A DNA stretch of 8,939 bases from an uncultured Porphyromonas sp. (lineage in GTDB: Bacteria; Bacteroidota; Bacteroidia; Bacteroidales; Porphyromonadaceae), in assembly GCA_946997275.1 (NCBI GenBank), contig CAMPUN010000028.1, positions 1-8,939 on the forward strand, written 5' to 3'. A program made the position numbers and the translations under genes. The notes beneath the pieces were generated by a model, which was not told where the DNA came from, ran no database searches, and saw only the letters and a list, made by a program, of their open reading frames with translations. This document shows positions 1 through 6,462 of the stretch, piece by piece; the first letter of the stretch is position 1, and the number at the start of each line of letters is the position of its first letter.

Positions 1-57
1 CTCTCTTGGAACTTTTCGGTTCCAACGGTGGAACTCTTCAGTTCCAAGAGAGGAACC
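1..57. repeat. Nested inverted repeats with alternating GGAAC/GTTCC
   Basis: Bases 1-12 (CTCTCTTGGAAC) and 41-52 are perfect 12-bp inverted copies. Inside them are two smaller hairpins: 6-12 with 19-25 (TTGGAAC/GTTCCAA, 6-base loop) and 29-34 with 41-46 (TGGAAC/GTTCCA, 6-base loop). The two hairpins look like tandem copies of a unit of about 22 bases, and a degenerate third copy starts at 53 (GGAACC). The array touches the window edge, so its full extent is unknown. It resembles short intergenic repeats; no coding function is supported. Confidence 0.7.
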
Positions 58-120
58 GTTTTTGAAACTCGTAAGTGATACAAGGAGAGTGTGATACGAA
101 TGATGGGACGTGCTGTGAGG

Positions 121-162
121 CAAAGAAATAGGGGCAACCGACCGATAAGCCGACTGCCCCTA
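121..162 (-). terminator. Probable intrinsic terminator of the receptor-lipoprotein operon
   Basis: Bases 129-136 (TAGGGGCA) and 155-162 (TGCCCCTA) form a perfect 8-bp GC-rich stem with an 18-base loop. Read on the minus strand, the stem is followed by TATTTCTTTG (130-121), a T-rich tail. It lies 25 bases beyond the lipoprotein stop codon, in the right place to end that transcript. Confidence 0.65.
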
Positions 163-186
163 AGCTTCTTAAGTTAGTGCGCTGAG

Positions 187-1500
187 TTAGATCGCGTCTG
201 GACCAGAGACGTACTCGAAGTTGCCACCGCCGAGACCCTTGTAGGTGAAGGTCACGGTGCTATTGGTATAGTTTTGCCGTAGACCAGTGGTGATGACGTA
301 CATCTGGTCAATGCCGTTGGTCTGTGCAGGCTTGTCCGCATAGTGCGCCTTGAGGATGAGCTGGAGACCCTCCTTGATGCGCTCTAGGCGTAGCTTGAAT
401 AGCTCCTCGGTAGACTTGCCCTCCTCGTCGGGACGAGCGCCGACGCTCTTGCCTCCGTCGATGTTGAAGTTCTTGTAGTAAGCACTACCGCAGAACCACC
501 ACTCCTCATTGTCGGGGTACTTCTCGCTGATGTAGTCGGGCTTATTGGCCTTGACCCAAGCGTGCAGTATCATATAGTCATCGGCCGTCAGCGTGAAGCG
601 GACCGTCGGGTCGAAGATCCACTGCTTGCCGATATTGACAAACTGGCTTGAGGTCTGAGCCACACGCCACTGATTGCTCTCTAGCTTGAAGCTCTGGAAC
701 TCTGGCGTGGTGACCTTGTTGTCAAACCACTCATAGACGACGATGCGCTGGTTACCTGGCTGAGCGTACGGCATGCTCTGCTGCAGTAGCTGTGGTATGT
801 ACCGCTCGGGGAGCATCGAGCTGCTGAAGTTGCCGTACTTACTGCCCATAGCTGCGTACTCAGCGGGTGAGATGACCTTATAGATACGATTATCGGCGAG
901 ACGCTCTCCGATGAAGAGCATGTTGCGCTGCCCATCTGCGAGAGACACCTTTGCTAGATAGCTGGTACCCTTGTCAGCATAGGTCGTTGCTAGGTATTTG
1001 CCCAGCTTAGCGATCTCATCTTTAGAGAGCTTATTAGGGTCTTTTGCCGTGAGACCAGCTTTGGTAGCATCGTCGGCTGACACCTTGACCGAGATAAGTT
1101 TGTCCAGAGCGGCATCCTCTGCGGGGTGCTGCTGCATGGCATAAGAGACGGTCACGGCAGAGCCCTTGCCCCACTCGGGGTACATCTTAGCCATGAGAGC
1201 TGGGACATACTTATCGGGAGAGACCCACGCGGTGAGCGTGCGGTTGGTCTTGACATAGTTCGCCTCATGCTTGACCTGCTTCATAAACTCCTCCTTGCTG
1301 GAGCCGGTGTAGCCCGCCTCCTCCTGCTTGGTAAAGGCTGTGGCGATCGTCTTGTAGTCGGCATCGGTGAGAGCGTAGGCGACACTCTTATCTATTGGGT
1401 GGTCTACCGAGTCAAGCTGCTTATAGATTGGCTCCATGGGATTGCAGGCGGTGAGCAGCAGGAGCGCTGCGACTGCGAGGAGCTGTGTGATCTGTTTCAT
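187..1500 (-). CDS. Lipoprotein of unknown function with three repeated segments, partner of the TonB receptor
   Basis: A 437-residue protein starting at ATG (1500-1498). A lipoprotein signal peptide ends in the lipobox LTAC with the lipidated cysteine at residue 19; the next residues, NPMEP, give no clear surface-export signal, so surface exposure is uncertain. The mature part appears to hold three related segments. They open with TDADYKTI (about 45), SPAEYAAM (about 201) and TADDYMIL (about 305). The first two continue with a Y[VI]PxL motif, and segments end in hydrophobic strands such as VTVSY, IVVYEW and VTFTY. The start lies 20 bases after the TonB-dependent receptor stop, so the two genes are almost certainly co-transcribed. 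I infer a role with the receptor in binding or uptake at the outer membrane. I do not recognise a named family and see no catalytic motif. A terminator-like hairpin follows the gene. Confidence 0.85.
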   Translation of the reverse strand: MKQITQLLAVAALLLLTACNPMEPIYKQLDSVDHPIDKSVAYALTDADYKTIATAFTKQEEAGYTGSSKEEFMKQVKHEANYVKTNRTLTAWVSPDKYVPALMAKMYPEWGKGSAVTVSYAMQQHPAEDAALDKLISVKVSADDATKAGLTAKDPNKLSKDEIAKLGKYLATTYADKGTSYLAKVSLADGQRNMLFIGERLADNRIYKVISPAEYAAMGSKYGNFSSSMLPERYIPQLLQQSMPYAQPGNQRIVVYEWFDNKVTTPEFQSFKLESNQWRVAQTSSQFVNIGKQWIFDPTVRFTLTADDYMILHAWVKANKPDYISEKYPDNEEWWFCGSAYYKNFNIDGGKSVGARPDEEGKSTEELFKLRLERIKEGLQLILKAHYADKPAQTNGIDQMYVITTGLRQNYTNSTVTFTYKGLGGGNFEYVSGPDAI

Positions 1501-1520
1501 ATTATTTGCGTGTCTGAGAG

Positions 1521-4130
1521 TTAGAAGTTAATGCGTAGACCAGTCGCCCAGTTCGTGCCGAAGCCGTAGTAGACGAGCGCTGACTTCATATCGTGGTTCT
1601 TACCATCGCGAGCATCGGAGATGTACTCGGTGTTGGTCACGTTGTTGACGTTGACGTAGACGGTAGCGTCGCAAGAGCCGATGTTAAAGCGGTAGTTAGC
1701 ACCGAGGTCTAGTGTGCAGTAGTCGGGTAGGCGCCAAGCGTCCACCTTGTCGGTCTCCTTGGTGCGGTTCGTCGGGTCAAAGTCAGCGTAGTTCTTGCCG
1801 GCGTAGTTGAGGTCAGCCTTGAGACGGAAGTCCTTGAGCGCCTCCCACGAGATACCGAGTGCAGAGGTCATCTGAGCTGAGTTGCCCACGTGTACCCCCT
1901 TGACAAAAGCATTGATGGTGCCGACATACTGCTGCGCATCGTCGAAGACATCAGCCTTGACATCGTCAGCCCAGATCCAGTCGCCCCAAGAGAACATGAA
2001 GCGAATGTCAAGCGGCTTGATCGGCGTGTAGGTAGCCTCCAGCTCGACGCCCGCGTGGCGAGCATCTAGACCAGAGATGTTGGCCGTTGTATTGTTGCCC
2101 ATATTACGTGTGAGGCTCTTGTCCAGCCACTTGGTATAGTAGCCGTTGAGGTCGATGCGAAGGTTTTGCATCTTGAAGCCGTAGCCGACCTCGCCCGTGA
2201 AGACGCGCTCATACTTAGCACCCGTATTGATCGTCGTGTTGTAGCGGAAGAAGACATTGCGGAAGTATGGCGCAATGGTGAAGTAACCCGCATTGACGAA
2301 GACGTTGCTGTGCTCGAGGAACTTGTAGCTGGCACCAGCCTTGACGCTCCAAGGCAGGTAAGTAGCCCACGGAGAGACGATCTTGTCGGGAGGGGTCAGC
2401 GCGTCATACTTCTCGCCCGTACCGCCCAGGTTGACGTAGCGATAGCCCTTGTGCGAGATGGCGCCAGAGATGAAGGCGTTGAAGTTTTCGCCCGTAAACT
2501 CACCCTGAGCGAAGAGCCCGTTCCACAAGACTTCGCCGATGTTGTCAAACTGGATATGGTCGCCCACCTTGAGTGGCTGGTAAGGCTTGTGGTACATGAG
2601 CTTGGTAGAGGAGTTCTGTGGCTCGATGTAGTAGTCTCCGCCAAGTAGGTTGTCAATGACTTCGCGGTGGATGCCCTGATAGAAGCGTCCGTCGAAGCCG
2701 GCGGTCAGCTTGAAGAGGTCGCTAAACTTATTGGTGTAGTAGGAGAGTAGGCCGTACCAGTTGTGCGAGTTTACCGCATTACTGAAGATGAGCTGAGAAC
2801 CGTTGTTTGAAGCTCTATTGGCCTCCATAACACGATCGAAGTCTAGCAAGCCATCGGGAGTACCCATGAAGGCTGCGGGGTCTTTCGGGCGACCGGTGTT
2901 GTAGTCGAGTGTGAGCCAGTCTGTCTTAGCACCACGTATGCGACGGCCACCACCATTGGAGATAGAGGCGTAGACGGAGGTGTAGATGCTGCTCTCCTTA
3001 TTGATATCCCAGTAGTGGTTCAGCGAGATCTGAGGCTTGTGGTAGAAGTTGCGAGCGTAGGCACCGCCCTCGATTTGTCCATTCATATAGCCGTAACCAC
3101 GGTTGAGGCGACGGCCCTCAGCTGCGTTGTGATAGTCCTCGATGAGGTACATCTGTCCGCGCTGGTTGTGCCACTGAGGCGCTCCAAAGGCGGTGAAGGA
3201 TAGACGGTGGTGGTCGTTGATACGCTTGGAAACGTTGACGAAGTAGCTCCAGCCGACGAAGTTCGTACCACGGACGTAGCCGTCGCCTTGGCTACGAGAG
3301 CCAGCGAGAGAGATAGCCCAGCCGTTGTCCATAAGGCCCGTAGAGACATTGAAAGAGGTCTTGAGGAAGCCGTCATTACCTATACCCGTGTAGATGCTAC
3401 CGCCCTTCTTGGCATCGGTGCTCTTGGTCACCATATTGATGGTACCACCGACGGAGGAGAGTCCTAGCTTAGAGGCTCCTAGACCACGCTGTACCTGGAT
3501 GAAGCTGCTGACGTCGTTGAGGCCAGCCCAGTTGGACCAGTAGACCTTTCCTGACTCCATATCATTGATAGGCACACCGTTGATCAGGACACCTATATTA
3601 TTAGAGTCAAAGCCGCGCAGGTTGATGCGGGAGTCGCCAAAGCCACCGCCGCCCTTGGTCACGTAGACTGAAGGAGTCGCTTTGAGTAGCTCTGGGAACT
3701 CAATGTTTGGAGCTTGCGTCTGGATAGCTTTCATCGTGACGTTGGAGACTGGCACTGGCGTCAGTCGATCCTTTGGCACGACTGAAGCGATGACGCGCAC
3801 CTCGTCTAGTCCGATGGCATTGGTCTCCATGTAGACCTTTCCAAAGTCGTAGTGCCCCCGAGCAGAGGCTGGTACTCGTAGCTGTATCGTCTCATAGCCG
3901 ACGAAGCTCAGTGTGAGCTGAGTGCCAGCCGAGACACTGAGCTTGAAGGAGCCATCGCTCTCAGAGTAAGTACCAGAGGTCCCGCCAGCGGTGTAGACGG
4001 TCACGCTAGGCATAGGCTCGTCCGAACCCTTCTCAAGGATTTTGCCCGTCACCTGCACCTGAGCAAGCGACGAGAAGCTACTCGCTAGTAAGAGTGCGAG
4101 CGCTGTGGTGATAAGCATTAAACGGTTCAC
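1521..4130 (-). CDS. TonB-dependent outer-membrane receptor with carboxypeptidase-D-like N-terminal domain
   Basis: An 869-residue outer-membrane transporter powered by TonB. In order: a signal peptide (1-23, ending SLA before QVQ), a carboxypeptidase-D-regulatory-like domain (about 25-105, with GSFKLSV and LSFVGYET), a DEVRVIAS segment (109-116) like those preceding Bacteroidota plugs, a plug (about 118-228, with INLRGFDSNNIGVLINGVPI and GLSSVGGTINMV), then a beta-barrel ending in a terminal phenylalanine (RINF). At this length it is shorter than typical SusC proteins, and no SusD gene is adjacent, so it is probably not a classic SusCD glycan system. The start is GTG at 4130, giving an N-terminus MNRL with a positive charge; an in-frame TAA sits just upstream. 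ATG at 4118 is possible but gives a signal peptide without a basic residue. The substrate is not evident; iron, haem, cobalamin or peptide are all possible. It is transcribed with the lipoprotein gene downstream. Confidence 0.95.
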   Translation of the reverse strand: MNRLMLITTALALLLASSFSSLAQVQVTGKILEKGSDEPMPSVTVYTAGGTSGTYSESDGSFKLSVSAGTQLTLSFVGYETIQLRVPASARGHYDFGKVYMETNAIGLDEVRVIASVVPKDRLTPVPVSNVTMKAIQTQAPNIEFPELLKATPSVYVTKGGGGFGDSRINLRGFDSNNIGVLINGVPINDMESGKVYWSNWAGLNDVSSFIQVQRGLGASKLGLSSVGGTINMVTKSTDAKKGGSIYTGIGNDGFLKTSFNVSTGLMDNGWAISLAGSRSQGDGYVRGTNFVGWSYFVNVSKRINDHHRLSFTAFGAPQWHNQRGQMYLIEDYHNAAEGRRLNRGYGYMNGQIEGGAYARNFYHKPQISLNHYWDINKESSIYTSVYASISNGGGRRIRGAKTDWLTLDYNTGRPKDPAAFMGTPDGLLDFDRVMEANRASNNGSQLIFSNAVNSHNWYGLLSYYTNKFSDLFKLTAGFDGRFYQGIHREVIDNLLGGDYYIEPQNSSTKLMYHKPYQPLKVGDHIQFDNIGEVLWNGLFAQGEFTGENFNAFISGAISHKGYRYVNLGGTGEKYDALTPPDKIVSPWATYLPWSVKAGASYKFLEHSNVFVNAGYFTIAPYFRNVFFRYNTTINTGAKYERVFTGEVGYGFKMQNLRIDLNGYYTKWLDKSLTRNMGNNTTANISGLDARHAGVELEATYTPIKPLDIRFMFSWGDWIWADDVKADVFDDAQQYVGTINAFVKGVHVGNSAQMTSALGISWEALKDFRLKADLNYAGKNYADFDPTNRTKETDKVDAWRLPDYCTLDLGANYRFNIGSCDATVYVNVNNVTNTEYISDARDGKNHDMKSALVYYGFGTNWATGLRINF

Positions 4131-4175
4131 AATAAATTAACTGTTAGTGATTAGTATCTTAGTGTAGTAACGGTT

Positions 4176-4208
4176 TAGAGCTAGTCAACAGTGTTGACCT
4201 AAGCTCTA
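4176..4208. promoter_or_regulatory. Large imperfect dyad at the predicted start of the receptor transcript
   Basis: The core 4184-4190/4192-4198 (GTCAACA/TGTTGAC) is a 7+7 inverted repeat around one base. Outer arms 4176-4182 and 4202-4208 (TAGAGCT/AGCTCTA) extend it. As RNA on the minus strand it would form a stable hairpin close to the 5' end, about 46 bases before the start codon. It could be a protein-binding operator or an mRNA-stabilising hairpin. A related sequence lies upstream of rpsU at 4796-4817. Confidence 0.6.
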
Positions 4209-4216
4209 GCCACTGG

Positions 4217-4224
4217 CAAAAGTA
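4217..4224 (-). promoter_or_regulatory. Candidate -7 box of the receptor promoter
   Basis: Read on the minus strand this is TACTTTTG, an exact match to the Bacteroidota consensus TAnnTTTG. It places the transcript start near 4210 and gives a leader of about 80 bases. No convincing -33 TTG is found at the usual distance: the nearest TTG (4241-4239) is only 14 bases away, and at 20 bases the triplet is TGG. Confidence 0.45.
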
Positions 4225-4284
4225 ACTAAAAGTCTTAACAAAAGCCACTCTTGGCTGTTTTATTTCTGTTAAACTCAGCCGAGA

Positions 4285-4336
4285 TGATACAATAAAGCCC
4301 AGCACCTCTCAACATATACGAATGAGCAGTACTGGG
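4285..4336 (-). terminator. Probable terminator of rpsU
   Basis: Bases 4328-4336 and 4298-4306 pair as a 9-bp stem when read as minus-strand RNA (CCCAGTACT with GGTGCTGGG). Two of the pairs are G-U wobbles that would be C-A mismatches on the plus strand, so the hairpin fits a minus-strand transcript. It is followed on that strand by CTTTATTGT. It lies about 150 bases beyond the rpsU stop codon. Confidence 0.5.
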
Positions 4337-4344
4337 TACAGAAG

Positions 4345-4379
4345 ACGTAGGAAGCACCCCGCTTGGGGACTCCCTACGT
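4345..4379. repeat. Hairpin with ACGTAGG/CCTACGT arms
   Basis: Arms 4345-4351 and 4373-4379 are perfect 7-bp inverted copies. An inner CCCC/GGGG stem (4357-4360/4365-4368) with a GCTT loop is separated from them by an internal loop. No T-tract follows on the minus strand. The outer arms resemble the hairpin at 5062-5099. Confidence 0.5.
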
Positions 4380-4488
4380 AAATATTCTATTCATCATCGC
4401 AGAGGCGCTACCTATCTAGTGAGCCTGTGTAGAGAGCCCGATGTCTCTCGTAGCAGAAGGCTCGCAGTGGGGTAGTCCTCGATGGGTC

Positions 4489-4686
4489 TTAAGCGTCTAG
4501 CTCTTCCTGGCGGAGTGACTGCACGTAGCGAGCCTTCTCCATCATACGGCGATTGACGTCTGAGGGCTTCTGAAATGCCTGAAGCTTGCGTAGTCTGCGG
4601 ACGATACCAGTGTCGTTGTACTTACGCTTATAACGCTTGAGCGCACGCTCGATGTTCTCGCCCTCTTTGATTGGTACAATTATCAT
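4489..4686 (-). CDS. rpsU: 30S ribosomal protein bS21
   Basis: A 65-residue highly basic protein, normal for bS21. It starts MIIVPIKEGENIERALKRYKRK, a pattern characteristic of the family, and continues with a basic RRLRKLQ stretch and a helical tail. bS21 is a late-assembling small-subunit protein near the 3' end of 16S rRNA. In Bacteroidota it is reported to help sequester the anti-Shine-Dalgarno sequence together with bS6 and bS18. The leader just before the ATG (AACAGTTAGACAAGT) shows no Shine-Dalgarno match, as is usual in this phylum. The gene stands alone: it has its own promoter (4771-4801) and a terminator-like hairpin at 4285-4336. Confidence 0.97.
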   Translation of the reverse strand: MIIVPIKEGENIERALKRYKRKYNDTGIVRRLRKLQAFQKPSDVNRRMMEKARYVQSLRQEELDA

Positions 4687-4770
4687 ACTTGTCTAACTGT
4701 TCTTTGTGTGTTATGTTTGTTTGATGAGAATATTTTTCTGGACAATCTACTCGTCCTTTACTTCGGTGGG

Positions 4771-4801
4771 CAAAGGTACGAACTTTATTTGAACTGGTCA
4801 A
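4771..4801 (-). promoter_or_regulatory. Promoter of rpsU, Bacteroidota type
   Basis: On the minus strand, TACCTTTG (4778-4771) exactly matches the -7 consensus TAnnTTTG. TTG (4801-4799) lies 20 bases upstream, the expected spacing for the -33 element. The predicted start is near 4764, leaving a leader of about 78 bases before the rpsU ATG. Confidence 0.75.
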
Positions 4802-4817
4802 CACATCCGTTGACTAG
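4796..4817. promoter_or_regulatory. GTCAAC/GTTGAC dyad overlapping the rpsU -33 box
   Basis: Bases 4797-4802 (GTCAAC) and 4809-4814 (GTTGAC) are perfect inverted halves separated by six bases. The promoter-proximal half contains the -33 TTG, a position where a bound protein could affect polymerase. Read on the minus strand, its arms CTAGTCAAC and GTGTTGACC are identical to those of the dyad upstream of the receptor at 4181-4199; only the spacer differs. Confidence 0.5.
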
Positions 4818-4890
4818 AGTATGCCCGAACGTCCCAGGTGCTGGTAACTCTTCACGGAGGAAATCTTGAATTCCTTACTGAAAAAGAGAT

Positions 4891-4993
4891 ATTCTCCACG
4901 GAGGCGGGAAATAAAACTTCGGAAGAATGAAATGAAACTTCGGAAGAATGAAATCAAAGTTCGGAAGAATTTTTCCGTTCCTCGCTGGAGAAT
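4891..4993. repeat. Structured element: three 21-base tandem repeats enclosed by inverted repeats
   Basis: Units at 4914-4934 and 4935-4955 differ at the last base. A partial third copy at 4956-4970 differs at its fourth base. Each of the first two units contains the small inverted repeat CTTC-G-GAAG. The array is flanked by imperfect inverted arms of about 21 bases: 4891-4911 and 4993-4973 both read ATTCTCCA, two bases, GAGG, two or three bases, GGAAA. A further pair, TCCACGGAG (4895-4903) and CTCCGTGGA (5003-5011), reinforces the symmetry. This looks like a small non-coding repeat element. Confidence 0.7.
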
Positions 4994-5061
4994 CAATAAC
5001 AGCTCCGTGGATCTTTCTGATTTCCTCAGGAGACCTTATCTATGCCAAGGTGAAAATGAGA

Positions 5062-5099
5062 AGAGCTACGTAGGAGGTGTGAGACCTCTACGTAGCTCT
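5062..5099 (-). terminator. Strong hairpin, probable terminator of the secreted-protein gene
   Basis: Bases 5062-5073 (AGAGCTACGTAG) pair with 5088-5099. After one bulged base, 5075-5078 pair with 5084-5087, giving 16 pairs around a 5-base loop. On the minus strand it is followed by TCTCATTTTC, a moderately T-rich tail. It lies 83 bases beyond the stop codon of the minus-strand gene that starts at 6231. Confidence 0.5.
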
Positions 5100-5110
5100 C
5101 TGCATGGCGT

Positions 5111-5135
5111 CTAAGAGTTATGATGAGACTCTTAG
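5111..5135. repeat. Hairpin CTAAGAGT/ACTCTTAG
   Basis: Bases 5111-5118 and 5128-5135 form a perfect 8-bp stem with a 9-base loop. It is the middle of three hairpins downstream of the secreted-protein gene. No T-tract follows on either strand, so its role is unclear. Confidence 0.45.
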
Positions 5136-5144
5136 TGTGAATAG

Positions 5145-5162
5145 CAAGTTCCTTCGAACTTG
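5145..5162. repeat. Hairpin CAAGTTC/GAACTTG with tetraloop
   Basis: Bases 5145-5151 and 5156-5162 form a perfect 7-bp stem closing a four-base loop, 19 bases beyond the stop codon of the minus-strand secreted-protein gene. It may protect the 3' end of that mRNA or assist termination. Confidence 0.45.
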
Positions 5163-5181
5163 GTGAAGGATAGTGCTGATA

Positions 5182-6231
5182 TTAGTTTTTCTTAGGTAGG
5201 ATCTCAAACTTCATGCGCTGTCTCTCGAAAAAGATCCTAAGCGTAGCTTTGTCGCTTGATACGGTCGCATAGACTACATCTTTATCCGTCAACTCATTAT
5301 GCTCTACCAGTTTACTCCATGTGCCGTCGAAACCGTTGAGCTTAGCCCACTCGTGGATTTGACTATCCGAGATTGCTTCTTCTACACTTGAGATGGCACT
5401 AAGGACTCCCGTGATCTTCTGATCTTCAAGCCAATAGAAGGCAATCTTGATGTTGCTCTTGTCAGCATGATCACTCTTAGTCTGGAAGGAGAGGTATGTA
5501 CCGGTTAAATCTGAAGGAATCTCTCGATAACCAGCCTCACGCTCGAAAGCAACAATCTTGTCTACCTGTTTGCTCATCAGTGCTTCAAAAGATGGAATAT
5601 CCTTAGCGGTAGCTACAAAGTCATGCTCCTTGGCAACTGGCGCTGGAGGGGTAGGACGTAGGATCGTCAGGCAGGTTTTAGTATTCCACTCGCTATTGGG
5701 CCAGATTTGCAGGATGATAGACACATCCTCCTTCTTATACTGGCAAGAGGTCTCGTCCTTGTAGGTTTCCTTAAAGCCTAGATCGGTAATCAGTCCTTTT
5801 ATCTTGGGGCAGTTGTTGAAAGGCTCGCGACAGAGTGCGATGATTACGTCAGACTCTAGAAAAGCATTCGTACCTCCATAGCTAACTATCGGTACTAGAT
5901 CAAGCGATAGATTGACATAGGCGGGTAGGGGGTTAGGAGCCTCAGACTGGTCATTATTGACGTTGACATTCTGTCGTAGCTCACGCCCTAGGGTTGCTTC
6001 ATAAGCCTCAATGGGCTCTTTGTTGGTGTTGTAGTCAAAGTTGATGAGAGGCATCTGATCATGAGGCATCTCCTTTGCAACGAATCGGATGCTGTCGATC
6101 TTGTGAATGGGAATAAGCTGTGCCTCTTTCCCCTTGAGGAATACCTTAAGATGAGTAGGCGCCTCTTGTGCTACGAGTGCAAATGCTGATACCAGCAGTG
6201 TGCATAGGAGAGCAAAAGTGTTACGTGTCAT
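5182..6231 (-). CDS. Secreted protein of unknown function with two related modules
   Basis: A 349-residue protein starting at ATG (6231-6229). A signal peptide probably cleaves after ALVA (residue 21), leaving an N-terminal glutamine, as is common in Bacteroidota exported proteins. Residues 26-51 (LKVFLKGKEAQLIPI then IDSIRFV) match a short beta motif often found at the start of exported Bacteroidota proteins. The rest looks like two copies of one module, about 57-177 and 203-345. IEAYEATLGRE aligns with IVAFEREAGYRE, YVNLSLD with YLSFQTK, VIIALC with IKIAFYW, LGFKETY with NGFDGTW, and SIILQI with LRIFF. A proline-rich linker (PTPPAP) separates them. The first module has four cysteines, the second none. 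No catalytic motif or anchoring domain is seen. It appears to be a single-gene unit, divergent from pyrB and followed by hairpins. Function unknown. Confidence 0.85.
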   Translation of the reverse strand: MTRNTFALLCTLLVSAFALVAQEAPTHLKVFLKGKEAQLIPIHKIDSIRFVAKEMPHDQMPLINFDYNTNKEPIEAYEATLGRELRQNVNVNNDQSEAPNPLPAYVNLSLDLVPIVSYGGTNAFLESDVIIALCREPFNNCPKIKGLITDLGFKETYKDETSCQYKKEDVSIILQIWPNSEWNTKTCLTILRPTPPAPVAKEHDFVATAKDIPSFEALMSKQVDKIVAFEREAGYREIPSDLTGTYLSFQTKSDHADKSNIKIAFYWLEDQKITGVLSAISSVEEAISDSQIHEWAKLNGFDGTWSKLVEHNELTDKDVVYATVSSDKATLRIFFERQRMKFEILPKKN

Positions 6232-6309
6232 AAAGTTATAAAGGTTGGTGAATGTGCTGGTGACTCTATAAGAGAAGGGAGAATAGCGGTGTGATATTTC
6301 TTTCGCCCA

Positions 6310-6317
6310 CTAAGGTA
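6310..6317 (-). promoter_or_regulatory. Weak candidate -7 box of the secreted-protein gene
   Basis: The minus strand reads TACCTTAG, one mismatch from TAnnTTTG. It would start a transcript near 6303, about 70 bases before the ATG. No clear -33 TTG is seen at the expected distance. Confidence 0.25.
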
Positions 6318-6426
6318 AGACATTTTTTCTTATCTGAACCCTTTGGATCGTCACTGTAGATCAAAAATTCAGCAGGCGGATATCTAGCAGGGGCGATAGG
6401 TGTGTATCGTAGTCTAGCCTTTTTTG

Positions 6427-6434
6427 TACCTTTA
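6427..6434 (+). promoter_or_regulatory. Candidate -7 box of the pyrB promoter
   Basis: TACCTTTA differs from the TAnnTTTG consensus only at the last base and resembles the rpsU box TACCTTTG. It predicts a transcript start near 6441 and a very short leader of about 22 bases. The -33 region (around 6401-6405) has only TGTG, so the promoter is weak or regulated. Confidence 0.4.
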
Positions 6435-6462
6435 CGGGTGAAATGAAAATAGACTGTGCCGT

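Larger units (their letters stand above)
4131..4488. other. 358-base gene-free stretch between the receptor and rpsU
   Basis: I see no gene or tRNA here. The side next to the receptor (4176-4224) holds a predicted promoter box and a strong dyad. Bases 4285-4336 hold a terminator-like hairpin suited to rpsU transcripts. Bases 4345-4379 hold another hairpin (ACGTAGG/CCTACGT). Bases 4380-4488 contain only a weak 5-bp stem (AGAGA/TCTCT near 4431-4448) and nothing else I can name. Confidence 0.6.
4687..5181. other. 495-base gene-free stretch upstream of rpsU
   Basis: The stretch contains the rpsU leader and promoter (4687-4817), a repeat element (4891-4993), and hairpins at 5062-5099, 5111-5135 and 5145-5162 downstream of the secreted-protein gene. 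Reading frames cross the repeats on both strands, but their sequences are repeat-derived heptapeptides, so I call no gene. Confidence 0.6.

Noticed and set aside
1126..3467. Open frames antisense to, or in other frames of, the receptor and lipoprotein genes
   Set aside because: They overlap genes with clear protein families and read as low-complexity S/T/R/V-rich sequence typical of frame shadows.
1521..4130. A SusC/SusD-type glycan uptake locus
   Set aside because: The receptor is shorter than typical SusC, and the neighbouring lipoprotein shows no SusD features I recognise.
4131..4488. tRNA or other known structured RNA between rpsU and the receptor
   Set aside because: I found no cloverleaf, T-arm motif or recognisable RNA family; the hairpins are explained as terminators or repeats.
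4814..5114. Possible small genes on either strand across the 21-base repeats (4866-5114 plus, 4996-4814 minus)
   Set aside because: Both translate the tandem repeats into heptapeptide repeats because the unit length is a multiple of three. Neither shows a known domain, and each overlaps the other and non-coding hairpins.
6394..6425. Attenuator-like stem CGATA/TATCG followed by a T6 run before pyrB
   Set aside because: The stem is only five pairs, lies about 10 bases from the T-run, and sits upstream of the predicted transcript start.
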